A DNA stretch of 64,000 nucleotides from Phycisphaera sp. GTDB taxonomy: Bacteria > Planctomycetota > Phycisphaerae > Phycisphaerales > SM1A02. Shown here in pieces: positions 34,775 to 43,556 of this stretch. The position numbers and the translations under genes are program-made. Under the pieces are notes generated by a model, which made no database searches, had not been told where the DNA came from, and was given only the letters and a program-made list of their open reading frames with translations. The DNA is taken from the NCBI GenBank assembly GCA_016124975.1, contig WGMP01000031.1, positions 1 to 64,000 of the forward strand, in the 5' to 3' direction. How positions within the stretch are numbered: the stretch's first letter is position 1; each line of letters begins with the position of its first letter.

Positions 34775-36709
34775 ATGGCTGATGCGCCCCCCCCACCCCC
34801 CGACCCCGCAACGCGAGGCCGTTCCAAGCGCCCGCGCGACCCGCTCGGGCGCGTGGCGGCGGCTGCGGAGGCGCAGGAGCCTACGACGGGCCGCGCCGCG
34901 GGGCTTTTGAGCGCGGTACGGCGGCAGGCCGACCGATGGCTCAGCCGCATCGGGCTCACCCGCGACCGAAGGCTGCTCCTCTGGGCCGCTGTGACGGGGA
35001 TGACGCTGGCCGTGATCGCCCTCGCGTTTATCCGCCCCATTCTCTGGATCGAGCATCGCGCGGGCGAGTGGGCCCTGTCGAACCCGGACAAGGTCGTCAT
35101 CGCCGTCGCGATCGTTCCCGTCCTCGGCGCGATCCTGTGCGGCGTCATCCAGTCGCTCTTCCCCGTGAGGCTTCGGGCACACGGTGTCTCGAGCGTGCTC
35201 TACGCGATCCACCGCAAGCGCGCGCAGCTGCCGCCCACCCTCGCGATCAGGACCTGGCTTGGCTCGACGGCCATCATCTCGACGGGCGGTTCCGCAGGAC
35301 CCGAAGGGCCGATCGTCACGATCGGCGCCACGCTCGGGTCCGTGATCGCGCGCTTCCTCCGCGTCGACCCGAAGACGGCGACGACGCTCGTCGGCTGCGG
35401 CGCAGCGGCGGGAATCGCAGCGGTCTTCAACGCCCCGATCACGGGCATCTTCTTCGTTCTCGAGGTCCTGCTGCGCGACTTCTCGCTGCGCACCTTCACG
35501 CCGATCGTGATCGCGTCCGTGTTCGCGGCGGCCACGGTGCAGACGGTGCTCGGCACGCAGGAGCCGCTCTTCGGCGTCGGCGCGGAGATCTTCGCGGGCG
35601 CGGGCGGAAGCCTGACGATCGCGACGGCGCCCGCGTTCGCGCTCCTCGGCATCGTGTGCGGCATCGCGAGCGTGTTCTTCGTCCGCACGCTGCAGGCCTC
35701 GGAGCTCGCCTTCTCCAAGATCCCCGTGTCGCGTTGGATGCTTCCCGCGACGGGTGCCGCGATCCTCGCCCTTCTCGGCGTGCTCCACGCCGTCTTCGCC
35801 AAGGATGTCCTCAACCTCGGAAGCGGCGCCATCCCGCCCTTCTACGGCAACGGCTATCCGCTCGCGCGCGAGATCCTCAGGCCCGAGTTCTACGCGAAGG
35901 AGACGGCGCTCCTCGTCGCGGCGCTGCTGATCGGCCTCGCGGTCGTCAAGTGCGTGGCCACAAGCCTCACGCTCGGCTCGGGAGGCATCGGCGGCCTCTT
36001 CGCGCCCGCGCTCCTCGTCGGCGCGCTCGTCGGTGGCGCCTACGGGAGCCTCGGCGAGCTGGTTCCGTTCGTCGCGGAGGTCGGCCCCGCGAGCCTCGCG
36101 CTCGCGGGCATGGCGGGCGTCGTCGCGGGAACGACCCACGCGCCCCTCGCGGGCGCGCTCCTCGTCTACGAACTCTCGCGCGAGCCGTCGATCCTGCTTC
36201 CCGTGATCCTCGTGGCCGCGCTGGCGACGATCGTGGCGCGCCTCCTCGAGCGGCACAGCCTCTACACGGCGGAGCTGGCCGCGCTCGGCGTGCGGCTCGG
36301 ATCGGGCACCGACCTCTCCGCCCTGCGCAGGCTTCGCGTGCGCGATGTTCCGCTCAAGCCCGCCGTGCTCGTGCGCGGTTCTGCGTCGGCGGCCTCGCTC
36401 GTCGAGCTCGCGGGCGGCGGCGAGTCGTTCGTGGTGCTCGACGACGACGGTCGCCTCGAGGGAATCGTCGGCCCGCGCGACATGCGCATCGCGCTCATGA
36501 ACAGGGAGGCGCTGCCGCTGCTCCAGGTGCGCGACCTCGCGCGCACGCGCACCCGCGTGCTCGACCTCGATGTTCCGCTCGACCACGCACTCGACAGAAT
36601 CGAGCGCGGCGCGCTTCCCGTGCGCGACGAGAAGGGCACGATCATCGGCGTCCTCACACGCGCGAGGCTGATGCGCGTCTGGCGGCGCCACATGGAAGGC
36701 GACCGATGA
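34775..36709 (+). CDS. CLC-type chloride channel with C-terminal CBS domains
   Basis: A 644-residue inner-membrane protein with a proline-rich N-terminus of about 65 residues, a CLC core of many helices, and a CBS pair from about residue 510. The external gating Glu is kept in GSAGPEGP and the second pore segment is GSGGIGGLFAPALLVG. In the segment NAPITGIFFVLEVLLRDF the position of the internal proton-pathway Glu of E. coli ClC (IEEM) is Val, as in CLC channels, so it may conduct Cl- without proton exchange. TAGTAT at 34734-34739 could be its -10, giving a leader of about 29 nt. The stop overlaps rnpA. Confidence 0.9.
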   Translation: MADAPPPPPDPATRGRSKRPRDPLGRVAAAAEAQEPTTGRAAGLLSAVRRQADRWLSRIGLTRDRRLLLWAAVTGMTLAVIALAFIRPILWIEHRAGEWALSNPDKVVIAVAIVPVLGAILCGVIQSLFPVRLRAHGVSSVLYAIHRKRAQLPPTLAIRTWLGSTAIISTGGSAGPEGPIVTIGATLGSVIARFLRVDPKTATTLVGCGAAAGIAAVFNAPITGIFFVLEVLLRDFSLRTFTPIVIASVFAAATVQTVLGTQEPLFGVGAEIFAGAGGSLTIATAPAFALLGIVCGIASVFFVRTLQASELAFSKIPVSRWMLPATGAAILALLGVLHAVFAKDVLNLGSGAIPPFYGNGYPLAREILRPEFYAKETALLVAALLIGLAVVKCVATSLTLGSGGIGGLFAPALLVGALVGGAYGSLGELVPFVAEVGPASLALAGMAGVVAGTTHAPLAGALLVYELSREPSILLPVILVAALATIVARLLERHSLYTAELAALGVRLGSGTDLSALRRLRVRDVPLKPAVLVRGSASAASLVELAGGGESFVVLDDDGRLEGIVGPRDMRIALMNREALPLLQVRDLARTRTRVLDLDVPLDHALDRIERGALPVRDEKGTIIGVLTRARLMRVWRRHMEGDR

Positions 36710-37134
36710 GCGCACCGCCGCGCCTTCGCCTCGGGCGGGACAGGAGCCTCCGCGGCCAAGGCGCGTTCAAGCGCGTCCTCGACGGCCGCGCGCGCGTCGA
36801 GACGCCTGACTTCGCGCTGCACATGCGCCCGAACGACGGGCGCGAGACGAGGCTCGGGATCTCGATCGGCAGGCGCTTCGGCTGCGCCGCCCGGCGAAAC
36901 CGCGTCCGACGGCTGCTTCGCGAGGCGTTCAGGCTCTCGCAGGCGGTCCATCCGCACGGCGCGCCCGCACCCTACGACATCGTGATCGTGGTGCGGCCCC
37001 ACGAGGCGCGCGCCCTCGAGGCGTATCGCGCGCCGCTCGTCGCGGCGATGGAGGAACTGCACGCCGTGTGGTCGCGTCGCGCCGCGCGCCGCGCGACCGA
37101 GCCACAGCGCCCGCCCGAGGACGGCGCCGCATGA
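36706..37134 (+). CDS. rnpA: Ribonuclease P protein component
   Basis: A 142-residue basic protein that binds the RNase P RNA and helps cut 5' leaders from tRNA precursors. The conserved RNR motif is RRNRVRRLLREAFR, with the family's KRVLDGRARVET and IGRRFG segments before it. It overlaps the CLC gene by ATGA and its own stop overlaps yidD. The ribosomal protein gene rpmH, almost always just upstream of rnpA, is missing here. Confidence 0.9.
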   Translation: MSAPPRLRLGRDRSLRGQGAFKRVLDGRARVETPDFALHMRPNDGRETRLGISIGRRFGCAARRNRVRRLLREAFRLSQAVHPHGAPAPYDIVIVVRPHEARALEAYRAPLVAAMEELHAVWSRRAARRATEPQRPPEDGAA

Positions 37135-37400
37135 ACGCGCCGCGCCCGTCCGCCGCCGCACGCGCGTGCATCGCGCTTGTCCGCGGCTACCAGATGCTGC
37201 TCGGCCCGCTGCTCGGCGGGCACTGCCGCTTCTCGCCCTCGTGCTCGCACTACTCGATCGACGCCTTCCGGCTGCACGGCGCGCGCCGAGGCCTTCGGCT
37301 CACGCTGTCGCGCCTCGGGCGATGCCACCCCTGGGGCGGCGAAGGGCACGACCCCGTGCCGCCCGAAGAGTCCGCTACGCCTCGCGAACGCGATTCCTGA
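37131..37400 (+). CDS. yidD: Membrane protein insertion efficiency factor YidD
   Basis: An 89-residue protein with the YidD core: an N-terminal amphipathic helix (ARACIALVRGYQMLLGPLLGG), the Cys pattern CRFSPSCSHYSIDAFRLHG and RCHPWGGEGHDPVP. It aids YidC-dependent membrane insertion. It follows rnpA as usual, but yidC does not come next; the 3' end instead overlaps the convergent fumarylacetoacetase-like gene by 26 nt. Confidence 0.93.
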   Translation: MNAPRPSAAARACIALVRGYQMLLGPLLGGHCRFSPSCSHYSIDAFRLHGARRGLRLTLSRLGRCHPWGGEGHDPVPPEESATPRERDS

Positions 37401-38031
37401 TCGCTCCGACGCGCTCGATGCGCACCTCGACGAGGTCGCCGTCCTTCAGATAGACGGGCGGCTTTCGTCCCGCGCCGACGCCCGCGGGCGTTCCCGTGAG
37501 GACGATGGTCCCGGCCAGCAGCGTCGTCCCCTTCGAGAGCTCCGCGACGAGGTACCGCACACCGAACACCATGAGCGAGGTGCGCGCGTGCTGCATGCGC
37601 TCGCCGTTCACGAGGGTCTCGATCTCGAGATCCTGCGGATCGGGAACCGCCGCGGCGGAGACGAGCGGCCCGAGCGGGCAGAAGGTGTCGAAGCTCTTGC
37701 CGCGGCAGAACTGCCCGCCCGAGCCTGTCTTTTGCCACCAGCGCGCGCTCACATCGTTGGCGACGCGGTAGCCCGCGATCGCGGAGAGGGCGTCGGCCTC
37801 GGCGATATCGCGGCAATCGCGCGCGATCTCGAAGGCAAGCTCTCCCTCGAAGTCGACCTGCGGTCCGCCGTGCCTGCAGATCGGCGGAATCACGATCTCA
37901 TCGCCGTCGCCGCACACCGACGCGGGGTTCTTCATGAACACCATCGGAAGCTCGTCGGTCTTGCCGCCCATCTCGGCGGCGTGGTCTGCGTAGTTTCGGC
38001 CGATGGCGATGATCGCTGGAGGTACGCGCAT
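37375..38031 (-). CDS. Fumarylacetoacetate hydrolase-family protein
   Basis: A 218-residue enzyme of the FAH fold (FAHD1/acylpyruvase or 2-hydroxyhepta-diene-dioate isomerase type). The N-terminal IAIGRNYADHAAEMG, the metal-binding glutamates in QVDFEGELAFEI, VANDVSARWWQKTG and SFDTFCPLGP, and the C-terminal LTGTPAGVG are all family hallmarks. Reaction specificity cannot be told. ATG 38031 is 6 nt after TACAGT, with no Shine-Dalgarno sequence. Confidence 0.9.
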   Translation of the reverse strand: MRVPPAIIAIGRNYADHAAEMGGKTDELPMVFMKNPASVCGDGDEIVIPPICRHGGPQVDFEGELAFEIARDCRDIAEADALSAIAGYRVANDVSARWWQKTGSGGQFCRGKSFDTFCPLGPLVSAAAVPDPQDLEIETLVNGERMQHARTSLMVFGVRYLVAELSKGTTLLAGTIVLTGTPAGVGAGRKPPVYLKDGDLVEVRIERVGAIRNRVREA

Positions 38032-38037
38032 CGCGGC

Positions 38038-38043
38038 ACTGTA
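38038..38043 (-). promoter_or_regulatory. -10 box of the FAH-family gene (leaderless-type)
   Basis: TACAGT on the minus strand ends 6 nt before ATG 38031. Confidence 0.45.
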
Positions 38044-38086
38044 GCGAAGCGCCGCCCACCGCCGCGGAGCGGCCATCGCGCAGCGA

Positions 38087-40072
38087 CTACCTCCGCTGCG
38101 CCTCGGACCGCGTCGACTCCTCGGCCTCGCGCGCGCGCCGCGCAGCCATCTCCGCGAGCCTGCGGCGAGCCTCCTCGATGCCGGGCGGCTCGGGAAGCGC
38201 CTGCTGGAACGCGAGGCCCGTCGCCGCCAGCCTGCTCGCCGCGAACTCGGCCTCGAGCACGGGGCGCACGCGGTCGTAGACGAGCGCGCGCACATCCTCG
38301 GGCGCCTTGCGGTAAATCACGAGGCGGTCGAGGAGCGGCTGCGAGTTGTCGAGGAGCACCTTGGTGAGCACCGCGGGAATCGACTCGTCGAGCTGTCCGA
38401 TGAGGTCCTTCATGCGGCCCTCGCCGAACTTGTTCACGAAGTCGTTGTAGCGGACCTCGCGGAAGAAGCGCGTGAGGTCGCGGGCGAAGGTCAGCGCCTC
38501 CTCGAGCACCTTCTCGTTGTCGAGGAGCAGCCCCTCGCGGAATCCGCGCTCGAGCACCGAGTACACGTCGCTGCGCGCCACCTCGGGCTGCATCTCGTAC
38601 TCGCCGAAGGTCACGCGCTGGACGAAGTCGTCGAGCGGCAGTGCGTAGTCGGTGTTCGGGATGATCGCGCCGCTCCCGTACAGGCTGTCGAGCCTGTCGA
38701 GGATCTCCTGCGCGCCCGCCACGTCGCCCGTGCGGTAGAGCTCGCGCACCGCCTGCTTCATGAAGTTCTGGTGGAAGTTCATGAAGGTCTCGCCGCCCGC
38801 GCCGCGCGTGTCGTAGTGCTTCGTGTAGAGCGTGTTGAAGTAGCGGTCGATGACCTTGATCCAGCGCGGGTCGTTGAGGCGCGTCACGTTGTCGCCGCTG
38901 AACGGGTCGAACGACACGTAGCCCGAGCGCGCGAGGGCCTGCATGGCCTGGATCTCGGTGCGGTCGTTGTTCACGATCTTCGCGACGTCAAGCTCGTCGG
39001 TCACGCGGTGCTCGCCGAGCTGTGAGCCGCGGCGCGCCCAGTAGAGCGCGTGCGCCGCGGGGTGACGCCAGTCGAGCGGACCCGTGTCGCGCGTGAACTC
39101 GTACATGAGCTGCGGGTCCATGTTGTATTCGTCGAGGAGGACGCGCTTGCGCATGAAGGCGAGCAGCGCGTCTGCGGCGGCGCGGCGCTCCTTCGCGGCG
39201 GGACTCTCGTCCTTCGGGTCGACGCCGAAGACAGACTCAAAGACGCCCACGAGGGTCGCTGCGTCCTCGTCCATGGCGCGGATCCCGAGCATCTGCGCGT
39301 ACGGCGACGCCTGGCGCGCCGCCCACTCGCCATAGAGAAGGAGGAACCGCTTGTCTGCGGCGAAGGCATAGCGGCCGCCGAGCGGCGCGAGGCGCTTCTC
39401 GAGGTCCTCGACGAGCCCCTTGGTGGCGGGGACCTGCGCGTAGAGCTGCGGCAGCGTGTCGGGCGCGTCGGCGATGGCCTTGATCCACGCGATGCGCACC
39501 TCGTGGTCGACGGGCGGCACGCCGAGCACGAGATGCCACTCGCGCGCGAACTGGCGCTTGTAGTAGAGGTGCGCGTCGTCGGCGAGGCCGTCGATCTTGT
39601 GCGAGAACCAGAACGCGAGCTCCTTGCAGAGCTCGAGGTCGTTCGGGTTGTAGCGGATGCCCCGCTCGCGCACGAGCGAGATGCCAGCGTTCACCCACGC
39701 CCATCGCTCCTCGGGCGTGTTGGTCATCACCGAGATGTTGTAGGCGAGGTTGTGGCCGTGGAACGACCACACCTCGGGGAAGCGCGGCTGCAGCTTCGTG
39801 ATGAGGTCGGCGTCGGCCATCACCTCGTAGAGAAGCCCCTTCTCCTTCTGGATCGTGACCTTGAGCCACAGGTAGTCGACGATCAGCCCGCGCAGCGCGC
39901 CGATGGCCGTTCCGATCGCAACGATCGGCGGCGCACCCTTCACCGACTCGTCTGTGTAGCGCAGCTGCTCGCGGTCGGAGATCTCGAGCATTCTCGGCTG
40001 CAGGAAGCCCGCGCCCGTCACTCCGAGTGCGAGCACAGCCATCGCGCCGATCTGGATGAAGCGGTCGCGCAT
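38087..40072 (-). CDS. Conserved membrane-anchored protein of the ABC-2 locus
   Basis: A 661-residue protein I do not recognise by name. One N-terminal helix (residues about 8-26) could be an anchor or signal; the rest is helical and rich in Trp and acidic residues. Segments such as GLIVDYLWLKVTIQKEKG, WSFHGHNLAYNISV, RWAWVNAGISLVRERGIRYNP and DDAHLYYKRQFAREW look like repeated helical hairpins. The gene sits 1 nt after the stop of the ABC-2 permease and is probably co-transcribed with it and the ATPase. A soluble domain outside the cytoplasm serving the exporter is possible, but this is inference. Confidence 0.7.
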   Translation of the reverse strand: MRDRFIQIGAMAVLALGVTGAGFLQPRMLEISDREQLRYTDESVKGAPPIVAIGTAIGALRGLIVDYLWLKVTIQKEKGLLYEVMADADLITKLQPRFPEVWSFHGHNLAYNISVMTNTPEERWAWVNAGISLVRERGIRYNPNDLELCKELAFWFSHKIDGLADDAHLYYKRQFAREWHLVLGVPPVDHEVRIAWIKAIADAPDTLPQLYAQVPATKGLVEDLEKRLAPLGGRYAFAADKRFLLLYGEWAARQASPYAQMLGIRAMDEDAATLVGVFESVFGVDPKDESPAAKERRAAADALLAFMRKRVLLDEYNMDPQLMYEFTRDTGPLDWRHPAAHALYWARRGSQLGEHRVTDELDVAKIVNNDRTEIQAMQALARSGYVSFDPFSGDNVTRLNDPRWIKVIDRYFNTLYTKHYDTRGAGGETFMNFHQNFMKQAVRELYRTGDVAGAQEILDRLDSLYGSGAIIPNTDYALPLDDFVQRVTFGEYEMQPEVARSDVYSVLERGFREGLLLDNEKVLEEALTFARDLTRFFREVRYNDFVNKFGEGRMKDLIGQLDESIPAVLTKVLLDNSQPLLDRLVIYRKAPEDVRALVYDRVRPVLEAEFAASRLAATGLAFQQALPEPPGIEEARRRLAEMAARRAREAEESTRSEAQRR

Positions 40073-40073
40073 G

Positions 40074-42128
40074 TCAGCCTCCCTGCCCGCTGTAGATGGC
40101 GAGTTCCTTGCGGCGGAACACGAAGAACGAGACGAGGAGGAGGACACCGCTCCAGGCCACGCCGATCACGGCGAAGGTCTGGAACACGGCGCCCCATGGC
40201 ACGAGCCTTCCCTCGACGAGCGGGCCGCTTGCGCGCGCCTCGCCGAAGCTGCGCACCGCGAACTCGGTGCCGCTCGCGATGCCGCGCACGACGGCCTCGA
40301 AGCCCTTGAGCACGCTCGAGTCGGTGCGGATGCGGTACTCGTCGATGCTCGTCGCGAGGTACGGCGCCGCCGAGCCCGCGATGAAGATCGTGAACACCAC
40401 GAGGCACGCCACGGGGAAGCTGAGGAACGAGGAAAGCGTCACGGCGAGCATGGAGACGAACGAGAGCTTGAGAAGGTTCACCAGCTGCGCACGCAGAAGG
40501 TTCCCGCCGAACTCTCCCGTCCTGTAGAGGAGCTCGAGTCCGTCGGGGTCGAACGCGATGCTGGCGTCTCCCGGGCTGAACTGCATCTCGGCGGGCGCGT
40601 CGGGATTGAACCGGACGTTCGCGATGCGCAGGACGAGCGTGCCGTCGGGCCTGATCGCGCTTGCAGGAACGGGCACCACGTTCGACTGCGCCGCGATGAA
40701 CTGGCGGTCGACCCAGGTCGCGCCCGCGTCCTCGCCGAAGATGAAGATGACGGGGTAGACGGAGTGCGGGTCGCTTTCGCCCGCGTAGAACTTGTAGCGC
40801 AGCGACATCGGCGCCCCCGCCTCGCGCGCCGCCGCCAGGCCCTCGAAGCGGTAGGTCCGCTCCTGCCCGGGGCCGATCGCGCGCTGCTGCTTCAGGTACT
40901 CGTCACCGATCGCCCGGGCGAGCGTCTTCTGGATGTCGAGCTCGGTGCGTCGGCCCTCGCGCATGTCAGCCTGCGCGTTCGGATCGGCGCGGATCGCCTC
41001 CTCGACCGCATTGCGCAGCTCGTTCGGTGGAAGCGGTTCGAAGCGCGGAAAGCCGCCCACGCGCGCCACGAGAATCTCGTTGCGCACGGCCGATGCGTCG
41101 AGCGGGTCGAGCGCGGGCCGGGTGCGCATCTGCGCGAGGAACGCCACCATGGCGAAGGTGCAGACGCCGAGGATCGCGGCGTTCAGGCACACGACGCCGA
41201 GCCACTTGCCCGCGAGCCACGAGAGCCGCGAGACGGGCTTCGTCAGCGTGATCCACGCCTGGCGGTCGCGGATCTCGAACGCGACGGTGGCGCAGCCGAA
41301 GAAGACGGTGAGGAACGCGCACACCACGTACATGATGTCGAGCGAGCGCGAGAGGAAGGTCTGGATCTGGTAGCGCAGCGGCGTGGTCGGGTCGATCCAC
41401 ACGGGAAGGAGCGGGATCGCCGCGATGGCCACGGCGGCGAAGACGACAGCGATCCGCAGTCGCATCGCCTCGCGCACCACGCCGCCCGCGACAGCGAGCA
41501 TCGGCGACGCGCGGTCGAGCCCGATGAGGATGAGGCGGATGAGCAGCGCGAAGAGGAAGAGGAACGACGGCACCGCTGCGAGGCTCGCCGCGAGGTCGGG
41601 CTGCCCCCTCCAGAAGAGGACGGCCGCGACGGTCGAGGCAAACACCGTCACCCCGACGAGCGGGACCGCAAGGCCCGTGAAAGCCGCGAAGTTCACGACC
41701 GCGAGCGCCGCCGCCCCGAGGAGCAGGAGGAGCGACGGATCGTTTGCGAATGCGATCGGCATCCACACGGGGCGCTCGACGCCGATGAGGCGGTTCGACG
41801 CCTCCGCGATGCGCTCGATGCGGCCGTTCTCGCCGAAGGTCCGCTGCATGGCCGTGGCGAGGCTCTCGTCGCCGATCTCGCGGCCATCGACGAGAAGCGT
41901 GCCCTTCTCGGAGAGCTGCACGGCGGCGGGATCGCGCTTCGAGAGGTCAAGTTGCGAGAGGATCTCGGGCACGCGCGTCGTCAGGCGCTGCAGGTCAGAC
42001 GCCGTCGCGTAGTAGAACGAGACCGTCGCGATCAGCGCGACAGAAAAGAGGACGGCCACCGCGATGCGGAAGGCCGGCTTCCGCTCGAGGCGCGCGAGGT
42101 GCTCGCGGATGGCGTCGAGAAGGCTCAA
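40074..42128 (-). CDS. ABC-2 type transporter permease with large extracytoplasmic domain
   Basis: A 684-residue membrane protein with a helix near residues 20-40, further helices around 132-260 and 275-345, and a C-terminal set around 560-680. Between the last sets lies a large domain. The cytoplasmic loop EIRDRQAWITLTKPVSRLSWLAGKWLGV carries the KPVSR motif also found in the permease at 48662 and marks ABC-2 exporters. The start is taken as TTG overlapping the ATPase stop (TTGA); no ATG gives the N-terminal helix. The ATPase is directly upstream. Substrate unknown. Confidence 0.8.
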   Translation of the reverse strand: MSLLDAIREHLARLERKPAFRIAVAVLFSVALIATVSFYYATASDLQRLTTRVPEILSQLDLSKRDPAAVQLSEKGTLLVDGREIGDESLATAMQRTFGENGRIERIAEASNRLIGVERPVWMPIAFANDPSLLLLLGAAALAVVNFAAFTGLAVPLVGVTVFASTVAAVLFWRGQPDLAASLAAVPSFLFLFALLIRLILIGLDRASPMLAVAGGVVREAMRLRIAVVFAAVAIAAIPLLPVWIDPTTPLRYQIQTFLSRSLDIMYVVCAFLTVFFGCATVAFEIRDRQAWITLTKPVSRLSWLAGKWLGVVCLNAAILGVCTFAMVAFLAQMRTRPALDPLDASAVRNEILVARVGGFPRFEPLPPNELRNAVEEAIRADPNAQADMREGRRTELDIQKTLARAIGDEYLKQQRAIGPGQERTYRFEGLAAAREAGAPMSLRYKFYAGESDPHSVYPVIFIFGEDAGATWVDRQFIAAQSNVVPVPASAIRPDGTLVLRIANVRFNPDAPAEMQFSPGDASIAFDPDGLELLYRTGEFGGNLLRAQLVNLLKLSFVSMLAVTLSSFLSFPVACLVVFTIFIAGSAAPYLATSIDEYRIRTDSSVLKGFEAVVRGIASGTEFAVRSFGEARASGPLVEGRLVPWGAVFQTFAVIGVAWSGVLLLVSFFVFRRKELAIYSGQGG

Positions 42129-43411
42129 CGCTTCTCACCTCCGCCGCGCCCGTCCGCGGGCTTGTCGGAATCGGACAGGAGCGAGTCGATCAGGCCAGAG
42201 TCGATGTCGCCGCGCGGCTTGTCCGCAGCTGCGTCCTTGCGGACGGCTGGCGCCACCGCTCGGGGTGCTGCGGGCGCTCCGGCGGCCTCCGCCTTGGATG
42301 GGTCGACCAGCGCGTCGAGCACGCTGCGATCCGCGCCCGACGGTCCCGCGGGGGCGGGCTGCGGCGACGACGCACGCGACATGGAAGGCGCCACGGGCCG
42401 CTCTGCGGCGCGCACGAGCTCGTCGACGACCGCTGCGCCGCCCTCTCCCGCGTCTGCAGCCTCGGACTGGAGGAACGACGCGATCTTGCCGCCCGCCTGG
42501 GCGCCGCTCGTCGCCAGCTGCTCGGCGCGCGCCTTCTCGACGATGTCGAGGAAGAGCGCCTCGAGCGACTGCCGCGGAGTCTCGACGCGCTCGATGCCGA
42601 CGCCCTGGGAGGCGTGCAGCGCCTTCTCGACGGCGGACACGGCCGCGTCGGTGAGTCGCGGCGTCCGGATGAGCGTGTGATGGCTGTCCGCGAGGAGCTG
42701 CTCGCTCGTTCCTTCCGCGCGGATGCGCCCGCCGTAGAGGATCACCATGCGGTCGCAGACATCCTCGACATCCGCGAGAAGGTGCGAGGTCAGCAGGATG
42801 GTCTTTCCACGCCGTCCGAGCTCGAGGATGAGGTCCTTCACCTGCCGCGTGCCGAGCGGGTCAAGGCCCGAGGTCGGCTCGTCGAGGATCAGGAGCTCTG
42901 GGTCGTTCACGAGCGCCTGCGCGAGACCAAGGCGCCGCGCCATGCCCTTCGAGAACTCGCCCGCGGGACGGTGCGCGACCTGGTCGAGGCCGACCATCTC
43001 GAGAAGCTCGCCCGTGCGGCGCGCGCGCGTGCGGCGGTCGAGGCCGAAGAGCTTGCCGTAGTAGTCGAGCGTCTCGGTCGGGTTGAGGTAGCGGTAGAGA
43101 TAGGTCTCCTCGGGCAGGTAGCCGATCTTGCGCTTCACGGCCACATCGCTCGGGTCTCGACCGAAGACGACGAGGCGCCCGCGCGTCTTGTGCAGCAGGC
43201 CGAGGATCATCTTGATCGAGGTCGACTTGCCCGAGCCGTTCGGCCCAAGCAGGCCGAAGATCTCGTGGCGATCGATGTGGAAGTCGATCCCGTCGACGGC
43301 CTTCGCGGTCGAACGCAGCCAGAAGTCCGTGAAGGTCTTCGTGAGACCGACGGCGTCCACGATGCGCTCGCGGGAGTCGTGTCGCGTGGAACCAGTCTCT
43401 CGGACGGACAT
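42125..43411 (-). CDS. ABC-2 exporter ATPase with long C-terminal extension
   Basis: A 428-residue ATPase. The nucleotide-binding domain (about 20-245) has Walker A GPNGSGKST, the signature FSKGMARRLGLAQAL, Walker B LLILDEPTSGLDP and the H-loop SHLL. It is followed by a regulatory-type region up to about 320 and a Pro/Ala-rich tail of about 110 residues that ends in acidic and basic clusters, not normal for the family. ATG 43411 has AAGAGAG upstream. It forms an operon with the permease at 40074. Confidence 0.92.
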   Translation of the reverse strand: MSVRETGSTRHDSRERIVDAVGLTKTFTDFWLRSTAKAVDGIDFHIDRHEIFGLLGPNGSGKSTSIKMILGLLHKTRGRLVVFGRDPSDVAVKRKIGYLPEETYLYRYLNPTETLDYYGKLFGLDRRTRARRTGELLEMVGLDQVAHRPAGEFSKGMARRLGLAQALVNDPELLILDEPTSGLDPLGTRQVKDLILELGRRGKTILLTSHLLADVEDVCDRMVILYGGRIRAEGTSEQLLADSHHTLIRTPRLTDAAVSAVEKALHASQGVGIERVETPRQSLEALFLDIVEKARAEQLATSGAQAGGKIASFLQSEAADAGEGGAAVVDELVRAAERPVAPSMSRASSPQPAPAGPSGADRSVLDALVDPSKAEAAGAPAAPRAVAPAVRKDAAADKPRGDIDSGLIDSLLSDSDKPADGRGGGEKR

Positions 43412-43556
43412 GGAGGACTCTCTTTCGTTCAGGCTGCGCCTTCGGGGCGCGATGCGTGGGATGGTTCGTGCGGTACTGACCGCGGGGCGTCTCGGTTCGC
43501 GGCTGCGGTCGCGCGCGGACCCGCGGATCGGGTCCTCTTCACGCGCCCCGCCTCCA

